Source of the DNA: Prinia subflava
Lineage: Eukaryota; Chordata; Aves; Passeriformes; Cisticolidae
Assembly (NCBI RefSeq): GCF_021018805.1
Contig: NW_026960610.1
Location: 930,001-994,000 of the forward strand
Length of the DNA: 64,000 nucleotides
Direction: 5' to 3'
Shown here: positions 1-9,971 of the stretch, in pieces
How the letters are laid out: every line of letters starts with the position of its first letter
Position numbering within the stretch: the first letter of the stretch is position 1
Notes under the pieces: model-generated
Database searches by the model: none
Told to the model about the DNA's origin: nothing
What the model saw: the letters and a program-made list of their open reading frames with translations, nothing else
Position numbers and translations under genes: made by a program

Positions 1-467
1 CCCCCTTTTCCCCAGGCTTAAACCCCCCTCTGCCATGTGGGTTTACCTTCTCTCTTTTTCCTCCTGGAGTGGGTTCTACAATAAAGCTGTAGGACCGTGG
101 TCCCGAGGAAGAAAAGAAGCGCTTCTGTCTTTTACCTTCAGTCCATTATTAGGGTAACGCACTGGGGTCTGGAGCTAGCCAGGATTTGACCCCAGGAGTC
201 AGGGACCTTGATAGTTGTCTGTAGTTTACTTGCTACACTGAGTTTGTTTTGGTTTAGAATTATTTTTAGTCTTTCTGTAGAGGTGACTATTTTCTTGTCA
301 TTGGGTTCTTCTGCTGGTCCTTTTATTCTGGTAGTGTGAGTGCAGCCTTGCTCTGCGTTTCGTACAGCTGATTCAGTGGATAGCAGAACCTGAAAGGGAT
401 TTACTCATTAGGGGTTAAAAGTTGGTCTTTTTATGATTTAACTATTACTTAGTCTTCAAGACTGACA
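1..467 (-). pseudogene. ERV-A integrase C-terminus and pol/env junction remnant
   Basis: Read on the minus strand, about 400 down to 170 is one open stretch. It resembles the C-terminal domain of gammaretroviral integrase, with a QVLLSTESAV segment followed by a basic TRIKGPAEEP tail. Left of it the sequence would be the start of env, but I cannot follow a frame there. The middle of pol (most of RT, RNase H and the integrase core) is missing between this piece and the RT piece at 1180-1410, so a deletion has occurred. Confidence 0.55.
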
Positions 468-471
468 TTAT

Positions 472-1102
472 TGTAATAAATGTAAAGCCAATTCTAAATT
501 AATAAATGATTTTATTATTTTTTTTAAAAAATCAATGAACAGAATTTCAGGTAAGCCAACAATCAAAGAATCAGTGTCGAGTCCCAGGATTGACACTGGG
601 TGAACTTTAGCTGTGGCCTCTATCACACTGTAGCTCCCCGGGTTCACACCTTCGGTTCTGTGAGTCCTGTTTATATACAGTTTTTTTTAGCGGGACAGAG
701 CATCACTTCATATTCTCTTTGTCTCTTCAGTTTTTCTCCATATTCATGTAGATTCATCCTTGCCATCTGGTCAGTTGAATAGTTCCTTTGTGGGGAGATG
801 AATATTAAATACGACTTCTGGGAATAGTGCATTGAGATGCCTGTCCCTGATGGCAGAGCAAGATCCATTTCAGTGGTAATGGTTGGGTGGTTCGCAGTCT
901 CATCACTGGAGAAGACCCATCTTCCTTGGACCTTCTTTCTCTTGTAAATTCGGTCGTTCCCCAGTTCCTGGCAGTCATTTTTCAATTCCCAAATCTATCT
1001 ACCCAAGTATCAAATAATTTTTACCATTTATTTCAAAGTGCACAACTTGATTTATATTATACATACATTATAAACAATAATTATCCCATATCATTTATCA
1101 CA
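472..1102 (-). repeat. Solo LTR, family LTR-1, copy 1
   Basis: The unit begins TGTAATAAATG and ends ATTTATCACA, flanked by the 4-base duplication ttat (468-471 and 1103-1106). It aligns with the copies at 1686-2713 and 26489-27180. Shared blocks include a 'cagtgtcgag' run, a 'tttatatacag' run and an 'attcatgta' run. It interrupts the pol remnant of ERV-A. Orientation is minus, taken from the orientation of the A/T-rich signals and the host ERV; this part is less sure than the ends. Confidence 0.75.
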
Positions 1103-1106
1103 TTAT

Positions 1107-1681
1107 GAATTTTGAAATCTAGGGTAGCAGTTTGTAGGATTCTTCCCTTTTCTTGCAGATCTTCTAAAGCTTGTGTTATGGACAGGACATATTTCTTGAT
1201 ACTGTTCTTTCCTTCTTTTGTTTACTTTTTTTTTTAGGTCTTGGACAAGCTTATATGTCCCATTTGATTTCTTTACTTGTAATATGGGATATTATGGGGA
1301 GTCATTCATGGTTTTAAAGTTCTATCTTTAATTAATTTTTGAAATACTGTCTGCAACTCTTGTCTCTAAAGAGAGTGGGTATTGTCGTACTTAAATTGGG
1401 TCATCGTGGTAAGTAATTTTTATTACTATAGGGATTCTGTTTAACTTGCCCCTATTTCCAGGCTTGGCTTAAACTACTTCTTCAATTTGTTTTTTTATCT
1501 TTCTCTTTTAACTGGAGAAGTTTGACTACTCTTTTTTTTTTCCTCTGGAAGCACATTGATGCCCAACTGCATTTGTAGCTCTCTCCCAAATAGATTACAT
1601 TTTGCCTCTGGTATAAATAAAACATCTTCTATTGTTATTTTGTTTGTTCCTTTAAATATCATGTTTTATAACTGGTGCTTT
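1107..1681 (-). pseudogene. ERV-A protease C-terminus and RT N-terminus remnant
   Basis: On the minus strand, 1690-1540 encodes a protease tail with the motif LFGREL, the counterpart of the GRDLL signature that ends retroviral protease. Then 1410-1180 encodes an RT finger region with MTPHNIP, the counterpart of the SPYNTP block before the first palm strand. Several stops interrupt both. The arrangement is that of a gammaretroviral pro-pol. Confidence 0.6.
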
Positions 1682-1685
1682 AAAT

Positions 1686-2713
1686 TGTTATAAATGCCAA
1701 TCCACTTTGCCAATTAAATATAATTTGGTTTATTAAAAAAATAGGATTACAGAATTTTGGTGAAACCAACAAGCAATGTTGCCCGGAACACAATAATCAA
1801 CCACACAGAGGCAGAGGTCTTCAGTGAAAGCTGCTCCCCACCGAGAAAAAGAGTGCCAGCCTGTTTATTTCTTTCCTTTTATAATTTTGTGGGTCTGGAA
1901 GCACATTGGCTCTTGGGGTTACTACCCCTTCACCCCACTGGCCATGCCAGCTGTCAACCAACATTGTTTTCAGGCTGGAAATATGTAAGCAAAGGACAGT
2001 GAACAAAAACAAGAAAGGTTGTTTATGTTCCAAAGCGTGAGAAAGACTGACCCTTAATATTGCAACAGTAGCTAAAGAACTGACTCCATCTTACAAGCAA
2101 GTAGAAGGCTTTAAAAAATCTCAGAAAAACCAGGGCAACAAGCAAAGTTACGGTGACGATTACCCAGGATCGTCAGAGGGTGAATGGAAAGCAGCCTCTA
2201 TGGCACTGCAATCCCCCAGAGTTCACAAATTGGCCCCTTCTGGGGTCCAGGTTTTATACAGTTTATTTCACCCCTGGCACAGGATTTCCCCACAGTTCTT
2301 TGTTTTCTTGGAGTGGTTATTCGAATGCATTGCTGTCGCTGGTCTGCTGAATGGGGTCTCTTATGGGAGGGAGAAGTGTCGATTTCTCTCCTCTGGTGGG
2401 TGAATGAAAGATGAAAATCTGAATGGACAGGCGTTCCCCTCCTATGATAAGCGTGATGGTCGAGTGCTCATGGCTCCAATGCTTCTGGGAGGAGGACTGA
2501 TGGCTTATCTTGATGTGTCCTCCTTTCTGATGCCAATGGCAAAGTCTCCAATTCCTGGCATTGCATTGTCCTCCTCTGAATGGCAGTTTCTGGGTGTTGC
2601 CTGCCTTGGAATGTGTCAGTTCTGTGTCTGACTTGAACTAGTGTTACATTTTACAGAACATATTTACAGTTTGCATGCATCAAAACATGAATTAACATAC
2701 TATATTTACTACA
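1686..2713 (-). repeat. Solo LTR, family LTR-1, copy 2 (split by LTR-2)
   Basis: The unit begins TGTTATAAATGCC and ends TTTACTACA, with the 4-base duplication aaat on both sides (1682-1685 and 2714-2717). Removing the nested LTR-2 unit (1777-2145) leaves about 660 bases, close to the other LTR-1 copies. It splits the ERV-A protease: the piece with the active-site region lies at about 2800 and the GREL piece at about 1600. Confidence 0.7.
1777..2140 (-). repeat. Solo LTR, family LTR-2, nested in LTR-1 copy 2
   Basis: A 364-base unit with perfect 8-base inverted ends (TGTTGCCC and GGGCAACA) and the 5-base duplication agcaa (1772-1776 and 2141-2145). An AATAAA signal reads on the minus strand near 1863. 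There are no coding sequences; short open frames here are chance. Confidence 0.75.
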
Positions 2714-2717
2714 AAAT

Positions 2718-3519
2718 CTTTCTCCTTTTGCCCTTACTACTTGAATTCTATTTTGGCTTTTTTTCACATCTGTTTGAAATTCTACAAATACATGTCCTCT
2801 CTGCCCTGGTATCTACTAAAAATTCAAATTTCTCCTCCTGAGGACTTCTTTTTAAAGTTATCAAGGGCTACTGCTGATATTTCAACTCCAGGAAATAAAG
2901 CTCCTGACTCCCCTTCTTTTGTTGTTCAGCAAATGCCTTACTGGCATTCTGATTTCAGGAAGCAGCCTCCTTAATTCCCTTGATAATTAATGGTCTATAC
3001 TTTTTCATGTTTTTTCTTTCCCTGGGGTTATTGTGGTCCTACATCAGGCACAGTGATGGCATCCTCTCCTCCCCTGGGGGTCTGCTTGCATGTTCCCTCT
3101 CCCATATCTGCATCTCTGCTACTTTGATTATTTTTCTCTCTTCATATGTAAGCAGTAGGTTTAATATGGATTGCATTTTGTCCCAAGTATAAACATTGGG
3201 CCCCAAATATCGGTCTACTTCTGCTAATCTAATAGGATTTTCTATTAGACTTTTAATTTTTTCTTAAATGCCCTCACATCGGAGGAGTTAAGTGGGACAG
3301 TTACAAATCTAATCCCCCCATGTGCCCCTCCCAATGGGACTTCCCGGAGGGGGTATAGTGATATTACTTTGTCCTTACGCTACAATTTTTCCCACTGAGC
3401 TGCTCTTCCCCAGGTATTTTGGTTAGGTCCATCAAGGTGTTGAGGGGGTGCCTCAGGTGCAGGGGGGTATGGAGGAGGGAGACAGTCTAAGAGGTCTTGG
3501 TGTTTGGTTTCTTTTAATC
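2718..3519 (-). pseudogene. ERV-A gag capsid and start of protease (remnant)
   Basis: On the minus strand, 3500 down to 3040 encodes a degraded gammaretroviral gag. A proline-rich segment (about 3480-3420) is followed by capsid sequence containing PLREVPLGG and then a stretch with TWDKMQSILN. At about 2800 the frame reads FLVDTRAERT, which corresponds to the protease active-site loop; the third residue of the DTG triad is changed, so it could not be active. The gag matrix part of the same gene lies beyond ERV-B at 21716-22060. Confidence 0.7.
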
Positions 3520-3523
3520 TATA

Positions 3524-4177
3524 TGTGAAAAACGTGAGATGATTAATTCATGTTCTTATGGTAAATTGGAAAATTATAAAGCTGTATAAATTTATATCAG
3601 GTAAAAGTCTATGTTTTAGGAGGTTTCTCCATTCAGAAGGGAACAAAAGACTTTGCAGCTTTCTCAAGTATTGGGAGGGGACCTGTTGAGATGAGCCGGT
3701 ATCAGCAACTCACACCTCGGGAGCCACCTTCACAGACCATCAAGCAATATCACCCATATCTCGAACATTCATCAACTATAAGGATCCATAGAAACTGAAC
3801 ATTAACACATGGACTTGGGAGGGGAGCTCTTTTCAATCCAACCAGAGACGAATTTGGATTTGAATAGCTAACCAAGAAACAAAGGGAAATATGGGGAAAT
3901 ATTGCCAGAGGCAGAATAAAGAGTATAAAAACCAAGCCTCGAACATGGCAAATTCGTGTACCCAGCTAGAGACACAGACGGCCAGGGTCTGTGTCTCAGG
4001 GTCACCCTTGGCTCTCTTTTTCCCGGGAGAAACTCTGTCAAGTAAGTGTCGCTGTTTGTGGGGGGTTTTTTTTATTATTGCTTAAAATTCTGTAATTTGA
4101 TTCCAAATTTTGTGATTTGAATTTTTAATAAACCAAATTATTGAATTTGGTAATAAATTGTCCTGGCATTTATAACA
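3524..4177 (+). repeat. ERV-B 5' LTR
   Basis: Starts TGTGAAAAACGTGAG and ends TTTATAACA. It carries a TATA-like 'agtataaaaacc' near 3932 and an 'aataaa' near 4126. It matches 21057-21711 almost base for base. Confidence 0.9.
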
Positions 4178-4181
4178 ATTT

Positions 4182-4199
4182 TGACGCCCAACAGAGGGG
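4182..4199 (+). promoter_or_regulatory. ERV-B primer-binding site (Lys-1,2-like)
   Basis: Four bases after the LTR end the sequence reads TGACGCCCAACAGAGGGG. It resembles the TGGCGCCCAACGTGGGGC complement of tRNA-Lys-1,2 that betaretroviruses use, with a few mismatches. Confidence 0.6.
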
Positions 4200-4265
4200 C
4201 CAATTTTGAATATTCTACGGACCCCTGCTTCTGACCGGGGGGCGCCCCGCTGTAAAAAGCGGCCT

Positions 4266-4285
4266 GGCAGAGCAGGTAAGTCCGG
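4266..4285 (+). promoter_or_regulatory. Splice donor candidate in ERV-B leader
   Basis: AGCAG/GTAAGT at 4275/4276 matches the consensus donor and lies about 100 bases after the LTR, where retroviruses place their major donor. Directly beyond this leader the recognisable retroviral sequence stops (about 4440). Confidence 0.5.
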
Positions 4286-4440
4286 AAGAACGAACTGGCT
4301 TTACGAACCCAGAACCCACAACAGCGAAAGTGTGAAAAAGGCATATTGTGTGTGTGGCTCTACGCAGATATTTACTATATGTAGTATGCTAGGTAGAAAA
4401 GTTATGCAATATTAACATTTTAAATAATATAGTAAATGTA

Positions 4441-4740
4441 GTTTTTCGCGGCTCCGCCACGGCGAGGCTCCAGCGTGAGCCCCGGCGCGGCGGGCCCGCC
4501 TCGGCTCGGCGGCGCGGGCTGCGCGGCACCGGCGCGGCCCCGGCGGTGGAGCGGCCCCGGCCCGGCGCAGCTCCGGCGGCGGAGCGGCCCCGGCCCGGCG
4601 CGGCCCCGGCGGCGGAGCGGCCCCAGCCCAGCGGCCGCGGCGCGGGGCAGTCCCGGCGGAGCCAACACGTGGTCCCGGCCCCGCCGCAGCGCGCGCGGGC
4701 CCCAGCACCGGGAGAAGCCACGCGGACAAGCAGCCCTGGA
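4441..4740. promoter_or_regulatory. CpG-rich block with roughly 36-base tandem repeats, promoter-like
   Basis: An abrupt change from A/T-rich sequence to about 300 bases dominated by C and G, with very many CpG pairs. Between about 4535 and 4630 a unit built on 'ggcggagcggccccggcccg' recurs about three times. It looks like a vertebrate CpG-island promoter or first exon. Long open frames on both strands here come from lack of A/T stops and are not credible genes. I cannot assign it to a known gene. Confidence 0.5.
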
Positions 4741-5840
4741 CAGCAGCGAAAGGAACTCAGCCAGACGGCCATCAGAGAAGGAAAAAGCAGTCTTCAGTTG
4801 TGCCCAAGCCCCGCACCTTCCAAAACTCGGTTTTGTAAATTGTGTAACCTCCTTCCTTACCCTTACCCCCTCCTCCCCTCGCTGCTCCTTCTCCCTAACC
4901 CCCTTTCCCTTAACAAACCCCCGAGAGTTAACCCTTTCCTGCTAAACCCGGCACGGCACAGCTAACACCACGTGCTGCGCTGTGACCGCATGGCCACAAT
5001 GGCCACGTGCTCTCAGTCCCATCTTCCGCTTTTCAAGTCCCACAAGGTAAACGCTAAGAAACCAAACCCCAAAGCTAAAGTGAATTTGTAATACCAGTTT
5101 TGCAGCCTTGTATAATTGTTAATGCTACTTTGATTCCCTTTCCCTGTTTTTCTGCCCCTGTCCCTTGCTGTTCTGGCCAAACAGCAGGGTGTCCCAGACC
5201 CCTCCATTTCCTTCCCATCCCCATGAAGTAGTTTTTACAATTATGCCTTTCTAGTTTTGTGTGTGTAAATATTGCAGATTCCCCTGTTTTCTGTTTTAGA
5301 AAGCAGAGGCCTTTTCAAGTCACAAGTGTAGATCCAAGAGAAGCAGTTTTTGAATTGTCTTCTTGTAAGGCGCGATTCAGTAGTGTAGACTATTGAATCT
5401 GTAACGCTTTTGGGTTTATGCTGTCCTCAGTTAGTTCTGAGGGTGATTGATAACCTAAATTGGTGTCTGAGAAAGTATTTGACGGTTTTTGTAGTTTTTT
5501 TCTTTTGTTTTTCTTTTGATGACCTAAAACTGGGGGTCTTTTGTTTTAGTTGAACCAGTTGGAAAGTGAAAGGAGTGGTTTGGCTCAGATCCGTGAGTGT
5601 CGGTGACTTGCTGTTCAGGCCTTACGGGAATTCCGTGACAGATAAATGGCAGCTTGAGTTGATTTAAATTCCTCACTGCCCCTGCCCGGCCCCAATGGGG
5701 GAACTGCAGCAGGCCACCTGGAGAATCTGAAGCCGTGTGTGGAGCCCGGGGAACTCCACGTGTTTTCCTGTCCCTGGAATGGGAGCAGAGGTCAGCTCCT
5801 CAGCCTGAGCTGGGGGCTGTGGTGGTCTGAAAAGCCAGTT
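4741..5840. other. Non-coding, T-rich, host-like sequence inside ERV-B
   Basis: No retroviral motif, no convincing coding exon and no repeat that I recognise. The texture (T-runs, isolated splice-like signals) is that of a vertebrate UTR or intron downstream of a CpG island. It is continuous with the GC-rich block before it. Confidence 0.4.
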
Positions 5841-6512
5841 AGAAAAGACTAGACACTATTAGGCCAGTCACGCTGGAAAGGCTCAAACAAATTTGTTAAC
5901 TTGTTTCAAATCTTGCAATATAAACTCACATAACCCGTCTACTGCAATTACAAGGTCAGATCAACTGTTCACCGTATAACATAATCCTTACTGCAATTGT
6001 ATTTGGTTTCATGCTGCAAAACTGTAATTACTGTTTCATTTTTTAAATTGTTAATTGTCATATGTCATATTTCTCTTCTCACATTTTAAAGAAAAAAAGG
6101 GTGACTTGTGGGATTGCATTTTATGGAAATGGTTTGCTCTAGCTCACCCCTGGAAAATGTATGGTTTATCCCCAGTCTGTACCCTCCCTGCAGTATCCTG
6201 TATCTGTAACCTCACTGGCTGGAGAATGTTACCGCGCCCCTTTGAACCTCTGTGATAAGAATGCCAAGGCAGAAGGCTCCCCCCTCTTGCCCCTCTACCC
6301 CTGGAGGCGTCCGGACGCTCCTCTCTCCTCTCCCCCTTCCCCCTCCCCCCTCCCCTTCCCCTCTCCCTCAGTGAATAAACCCTCACCTCATCAGCACCCC
6401 ACCAGCATCTGAGTCTCCTTGCCTGCAAGCCCGGGAATACCACGACCCCAAAAGACCCCGGGGGTCTCCGGGGGGCACTCCCCGGGGACCCCCCATAAAT
6501 TTAAACAACAAC
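5841..6512 (+). repeat. 3' end of another ERV: terminal non-coding region plus LTR-like unit
   Basis: A purine run (aaagaaaaaaaggg, about 6086-6098) precedes a unit of about 410 bases. The unit begins near TGACTTGTGGG (about 6099), contains an AATAAA at about 6373, and ends near 'aaacaaca' (about 6512). Long C-rich tracts lie before the AATAAA. No target duplication is visible, so the limits are approximate and this is probably a fragment. Confidence 0.45.
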
Positions 6513-6519
6513 AGTTTTT

Positions 6520-7105
6520 AACATTGGATCTAAGTAAGAATTGTGTGTAAGGTATTGTCCTTAGCTCAAGAGCAAAGAGAAGATAACCCGGAGGTTTCTA
6601 CACAGAGAGAACAATTACAACAAGCCAGACTAAACCCTCTCTTGGATGTTTCAGAGGGAAAGATGCATATCTCTTTGAATCCACAGAAACCACCCTAGTC
6701 AAGCCAGACCATGCATATCTCCTTGAATCCACAGAAGCTACGCTAGTCAAGCCAGACTATGCATATCTCCTTGAATCCACAAAGCTACCTGGTTAAGCCA
6801 GACTCCAGGACGCCAGGGGTTTTGCAAAAGGCTCTTGGCAAATGGGTTTTTCTTAGATAAAGTATGCATAATCATTAAAGTTGGTCCTCAAAAATAGAGA
6901 GGCTTCTCCCTAACGGGGCCCTTCTCTTTCGCAGCCTTTGTCTGGGAGGGAGAGGGGACGGTAGACCCGGGCTACCTTTCTTTGCTCTTATTGCCTCATT
7001 ATTTGTCCTGTCTCTGAAAACTTTTTAAACTTTTATTATTGTATTAATAATTTTGTAACCTATTTTTATTCTTTATTAAATTTTCATAAATGTCAAAAAG
7101 TGAGT
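6520..7105 (+). repeat. LTR of gammaretrovirus-like 5' fragment, with triple U3 repeat
   Basis: An LTR-like region ending near 7100 and directly followed by a retroviral leader. At about 6662-6806 a unit of about 48 bases ('tgcatatctccttgaatcca...' with 'aagccagac') occurs three times in tandem, as enhancer repeats do in gammaretroviral U3. An ATTAAA poly(A)-like signal lies near 7076. The left limit is not resolved. Confidence 0.5.
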
Positions 7106-7603
7106 GATTGGCGTTTATCACAGAAAGTATTAGGTGTTAGGACAAGCTAGCTTGGGGAGGGCTCAGGAACTCAGCAGGGGTTTTTCCCTGGAACCGCGGT
7201 ATTTTTTCACTCGTAAAAGTCAACGTGCACGAAGAATCCACGCAGGAAAAGGACCGTAAGTATAGCGTGGTTGAGTGGGGTGACCAAGTGCTTGAGAACA
7301 TATATGTGCGTGTGAGTGTGTGTGAAACGCGTGATATTTTGTGTGTGAGTGTTACCCGACGGGGTGTGGGAGTCACCAGGGGTCCTGAAGGAAAGAGGAC
7401 GTCCCTTCGAGTTCAGGGACTAGTAAGCCTTCTTGACCGTGACCGAGTGGGGTCCGTTAATTTTTTCGGTGGCAGTTACAGAGCCCTCAGTTGACTGAAC
7501 TTCCACGGAACGGTCATCCGTTGGATCATTAAGTTAACGGCACCAAGTTTGGAAACTCAGGATTTAATTTTTAGTATCTCATAACTTCTGTGCCACGGGG
7601 AGT

Positions 7604-8510
7604 ATGGGATCGTATCTCAGTAGAGATCAGGAGGATGATTTGTGGGAAGACTTGGCAGAGGTGGTCCCTGAGTCCCAAGGGGAAGCCCCTTGGGATGGAT
7701 GTTGGAATATTGGAACGAATGTCCTGGAAGGAGATAGAGAAATATGTGGTCTGGCCGAAGTTCGGCACGTTTGAGTCCTGGATATGTCAGGCTTTGTGTA
7801 AATATGTCAGGAACAAGAGGAAAAGGGAGATAGACGAGTTAGAATGTGCGTCGTTGTGGGATGGATCCCAGTTTAGGGTGTATCTGGTAGGGGAGTTGGG
7901 AAAAAGGAATGAATGGGAGCCCCCGGACTGCCTTCCTCCTCCCTGCAAACCCCCGCCAGCGCCGGCCCCTGCCCCGATCCTGGAGCCCGCTCCCTACCCT
8001 GGTCCGCAGCGTACCCGGGTTCATCCTGCTACAGCCGCGGCACCGCCGGCGGAGAACGGGGTCTCACTAGCCGAGACCCCTGCCCCATTGTTTTTCGTCA
8101 CCCCGAAACCCCGCTCTTCCCTGGTTCGAGCCAGCGCATGCGCTCCGAACCAAAGCCGGTGCTCACATCCCCAGTGCGAGGGGGAGGAAAGGAGGGGGGG
8201 AGGGGGGTGGAGAAGCGGAGGCATTCAGTCAGGAGGGGATGTGTGACCGTGTTCTAACAGGAGAAAAATGCTATGGGAAAAGCCTCTCTTGCAGCTTGGT
8301 GGTCAGGGTGAAGTCTGTCCCAACCCCCGCCTCCTCTGCAACCTTCTCGGTGATAGCATCAGCTGCATCATCCGAGACCCATGCGGGAACACGTGACCCG
8401 CGGCTGCCTCTCGCTCAAAGGGGATTCCCGAGAGGGAACTCAGTCCCCGCTCCTAGTCCTGACTTCAAACCCCTGGCTACCGATGCTAAATTAAGAAGAA
8501 AAAGATAGGA
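7604..8510 (+). pseudogene. Gammaretrovirus-like gag N-terminal fragment (frame-broken, truncated)
   Basis: The ATG at 7604 opens a short frame beginning MGSYLS, a plausible myristoylation start. It soon stops, while matrix-like sequence continues in another frame (7590-8246), including WPKFGTFESW, the same WPKFG block as in the matrix of ERV-A. A proline-rich region follows at 7920-8030. Capsid is absent, and the homology fades near 8510. The leader before it (7105-7600) contains GT-rich tracts typical of this group. This is a truncated 5' piece with a frameshift. Confidence 0.6.
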
Positions 8511-9378
8511 AAAGGAATTAAAAAGGAATTTCATTTACTCTTTTCTTTGGTGGTGGTGGATCTTTTACTTCAGGCTGAATACATTTTGGAGGCTCCCTAG
8601 AGTTGTTTGTTTTGCTGAAATCGGCAGAGTTCTTGGTTTTTTCTTTCACTAAAAACTAAAAACCCCAGCAGGCAATGAGGCGAGTGCAGTTCCCGGTTGC
8701 CGGGAGACAAGGAAAAAAAAAAATAATAAAAAAAAAAAAGTGGCAGGTTTTTTGCGACAACAGGACGGCAGCCTGGAACCAAAATTGACAAAAGTTTTAA
8801 AAACTGTAACAAAGGTGTGCTTAGCAATAGAATAGAGTTGATAAAGTGAAGAGAAAGGTTTTAAGGAGTCTTTTTCTTGTTTAGAATTGTGTAAATAGTG
8901 GTAGAAGCTAAACACTTGGAGTTGATGAATAACACTTTAGAAAAGGCCAGGATGCTTTTTTTTTTTCTCTCTCCCTTTAATCACCTGAATTTGTGTAGTT
9001 TTTGTCCAATATGGTGAAAGGGGTGCAGATTGCTTTTTAGGCAGTTTACCCTCCCTCCTCTCTATTAACCGTTGTTAGAAGTAAGACACCAAAAAGTCAC
9101 GCCCATATGTTTGTGCGGGAGAATGTAGGTATGGACTCCCTGTTCCCATGGGGTTTTCTTAGGAGAGCTTTAGAAACTGGTGTGTTTTCTGCTGGTTGGA
9201 GCTAGGCTGCCGAGGCTCAGCGAGATTGCCTTAGGGAGACGTATGAAAGTTTGCTTTGTAGTTGTGGACAGTGTAAAAAGCTATTTGTATTTCAGGAATA
9301 AAAGGATATAGGGGTAGCTGTTTTTAAATGCCTAGAACAGTAGGCATTGCAGTTGCTTGTTTATTGCATGTGAGGGTT
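8511..9378. other. No gene seen
   Basis: A/T-rich, with an A-rich run at about 8711-8740 and several T-runs. It has no retroviral motif or exon that I can support. It abuts the target duplication of ERV-C at 9373-9378 and continues in the same style at 18116. Confidence 0.4.
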
Positions 9379-9953
9379 TGCCACGATGCCTCTAAAGAAC
9401 CACTGGGGGTCGCCCCGAGCCAGCCCAAGCACCGGGACAAGGCGCACTCGGAAGCCAGCCCGCACTCCGCGTGGGACAGTCAGCTCCGGCAGGTGCAACA
9501 CCCCGTAGGAGCTTGAGAGGGGGTGGAAAAGCAGCGAGGCAGAGGAAGGAAAGGAGGATCCAGCGAACAGAGCAGCAGAGAGTTTATTAACTCAACTCTG
9601 AGCCGTTTTCTGGACCCAGACTTTGAATCAACACAGGGTTTTAAGGGGAGCAGAGAAAGCGGGAAAAAGGCGGTGGGGTTGGCCGCCTCCAGCCAATGGT
9701 GTACAATCTCTAGGGAGAACAGAGGGGGAAAAGGGTGCTTCGGACCAATTAAAGATAACTGGGAGGGGAAAACTCAAGGCGGGAAAGATAACTGACAATT
9801 AACCGAAGGGAACAGGTGCAGACACCTCGTGATGGAGGAGAGGGACAAAGGAATATTAATTAGGGGGGGAAGGTAGGGATACATAGAACTGAACCTTTAC
9901 AGACAACTAAATCTTACATAAAACAGTAAACTCAAAAAACATGCACTGCCACA
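9379..9953 (-). repeat. ERV-C 3' LTR
   Basis: On the minus strand it starts TGTGGCAGTGCATG. An AATAAA signal reads on the minus strand at 9583-9588. It differs from the 5' LTR only at two bases near the U5 end (about 9383 and 9386), both consistent with loss of CpG. Confidence 0.95.
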
Positions 9954-9968
9954 TCTCCCCCTTTTTTT
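9954..9968 (-). promoter_or_regulatory. ERV-C polypurine tract
   Basis: On the minus strand AAAAAAAGGGGGAGA lies directly before the 3' LTR, the expected primer for plus-strand DNA synthesis. Confidence 0.85.
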
Positions 9969-9971
9969 AAA

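Noticed and set aside
75..90. AATAAA near the window start, suggesting a plus-strand LTR end
   Set aside because: The sequence to its right reads as the minus-strand integrase C-terminus of ERV-A, so the signal is probably chance.
4389..4965. Long open frames on both strands in the GC-rich block
   Set aside because: They are low-complexity Arg/Pro/Ala/Gly frames that come from lack of A/T stops. No domain is visible.
8711..8740. A-rich run as a possible tail of a processed pseudogene or LINE
   Set aside because: No coding or repeat sequence recognised upstream, and no flanking duplication found.
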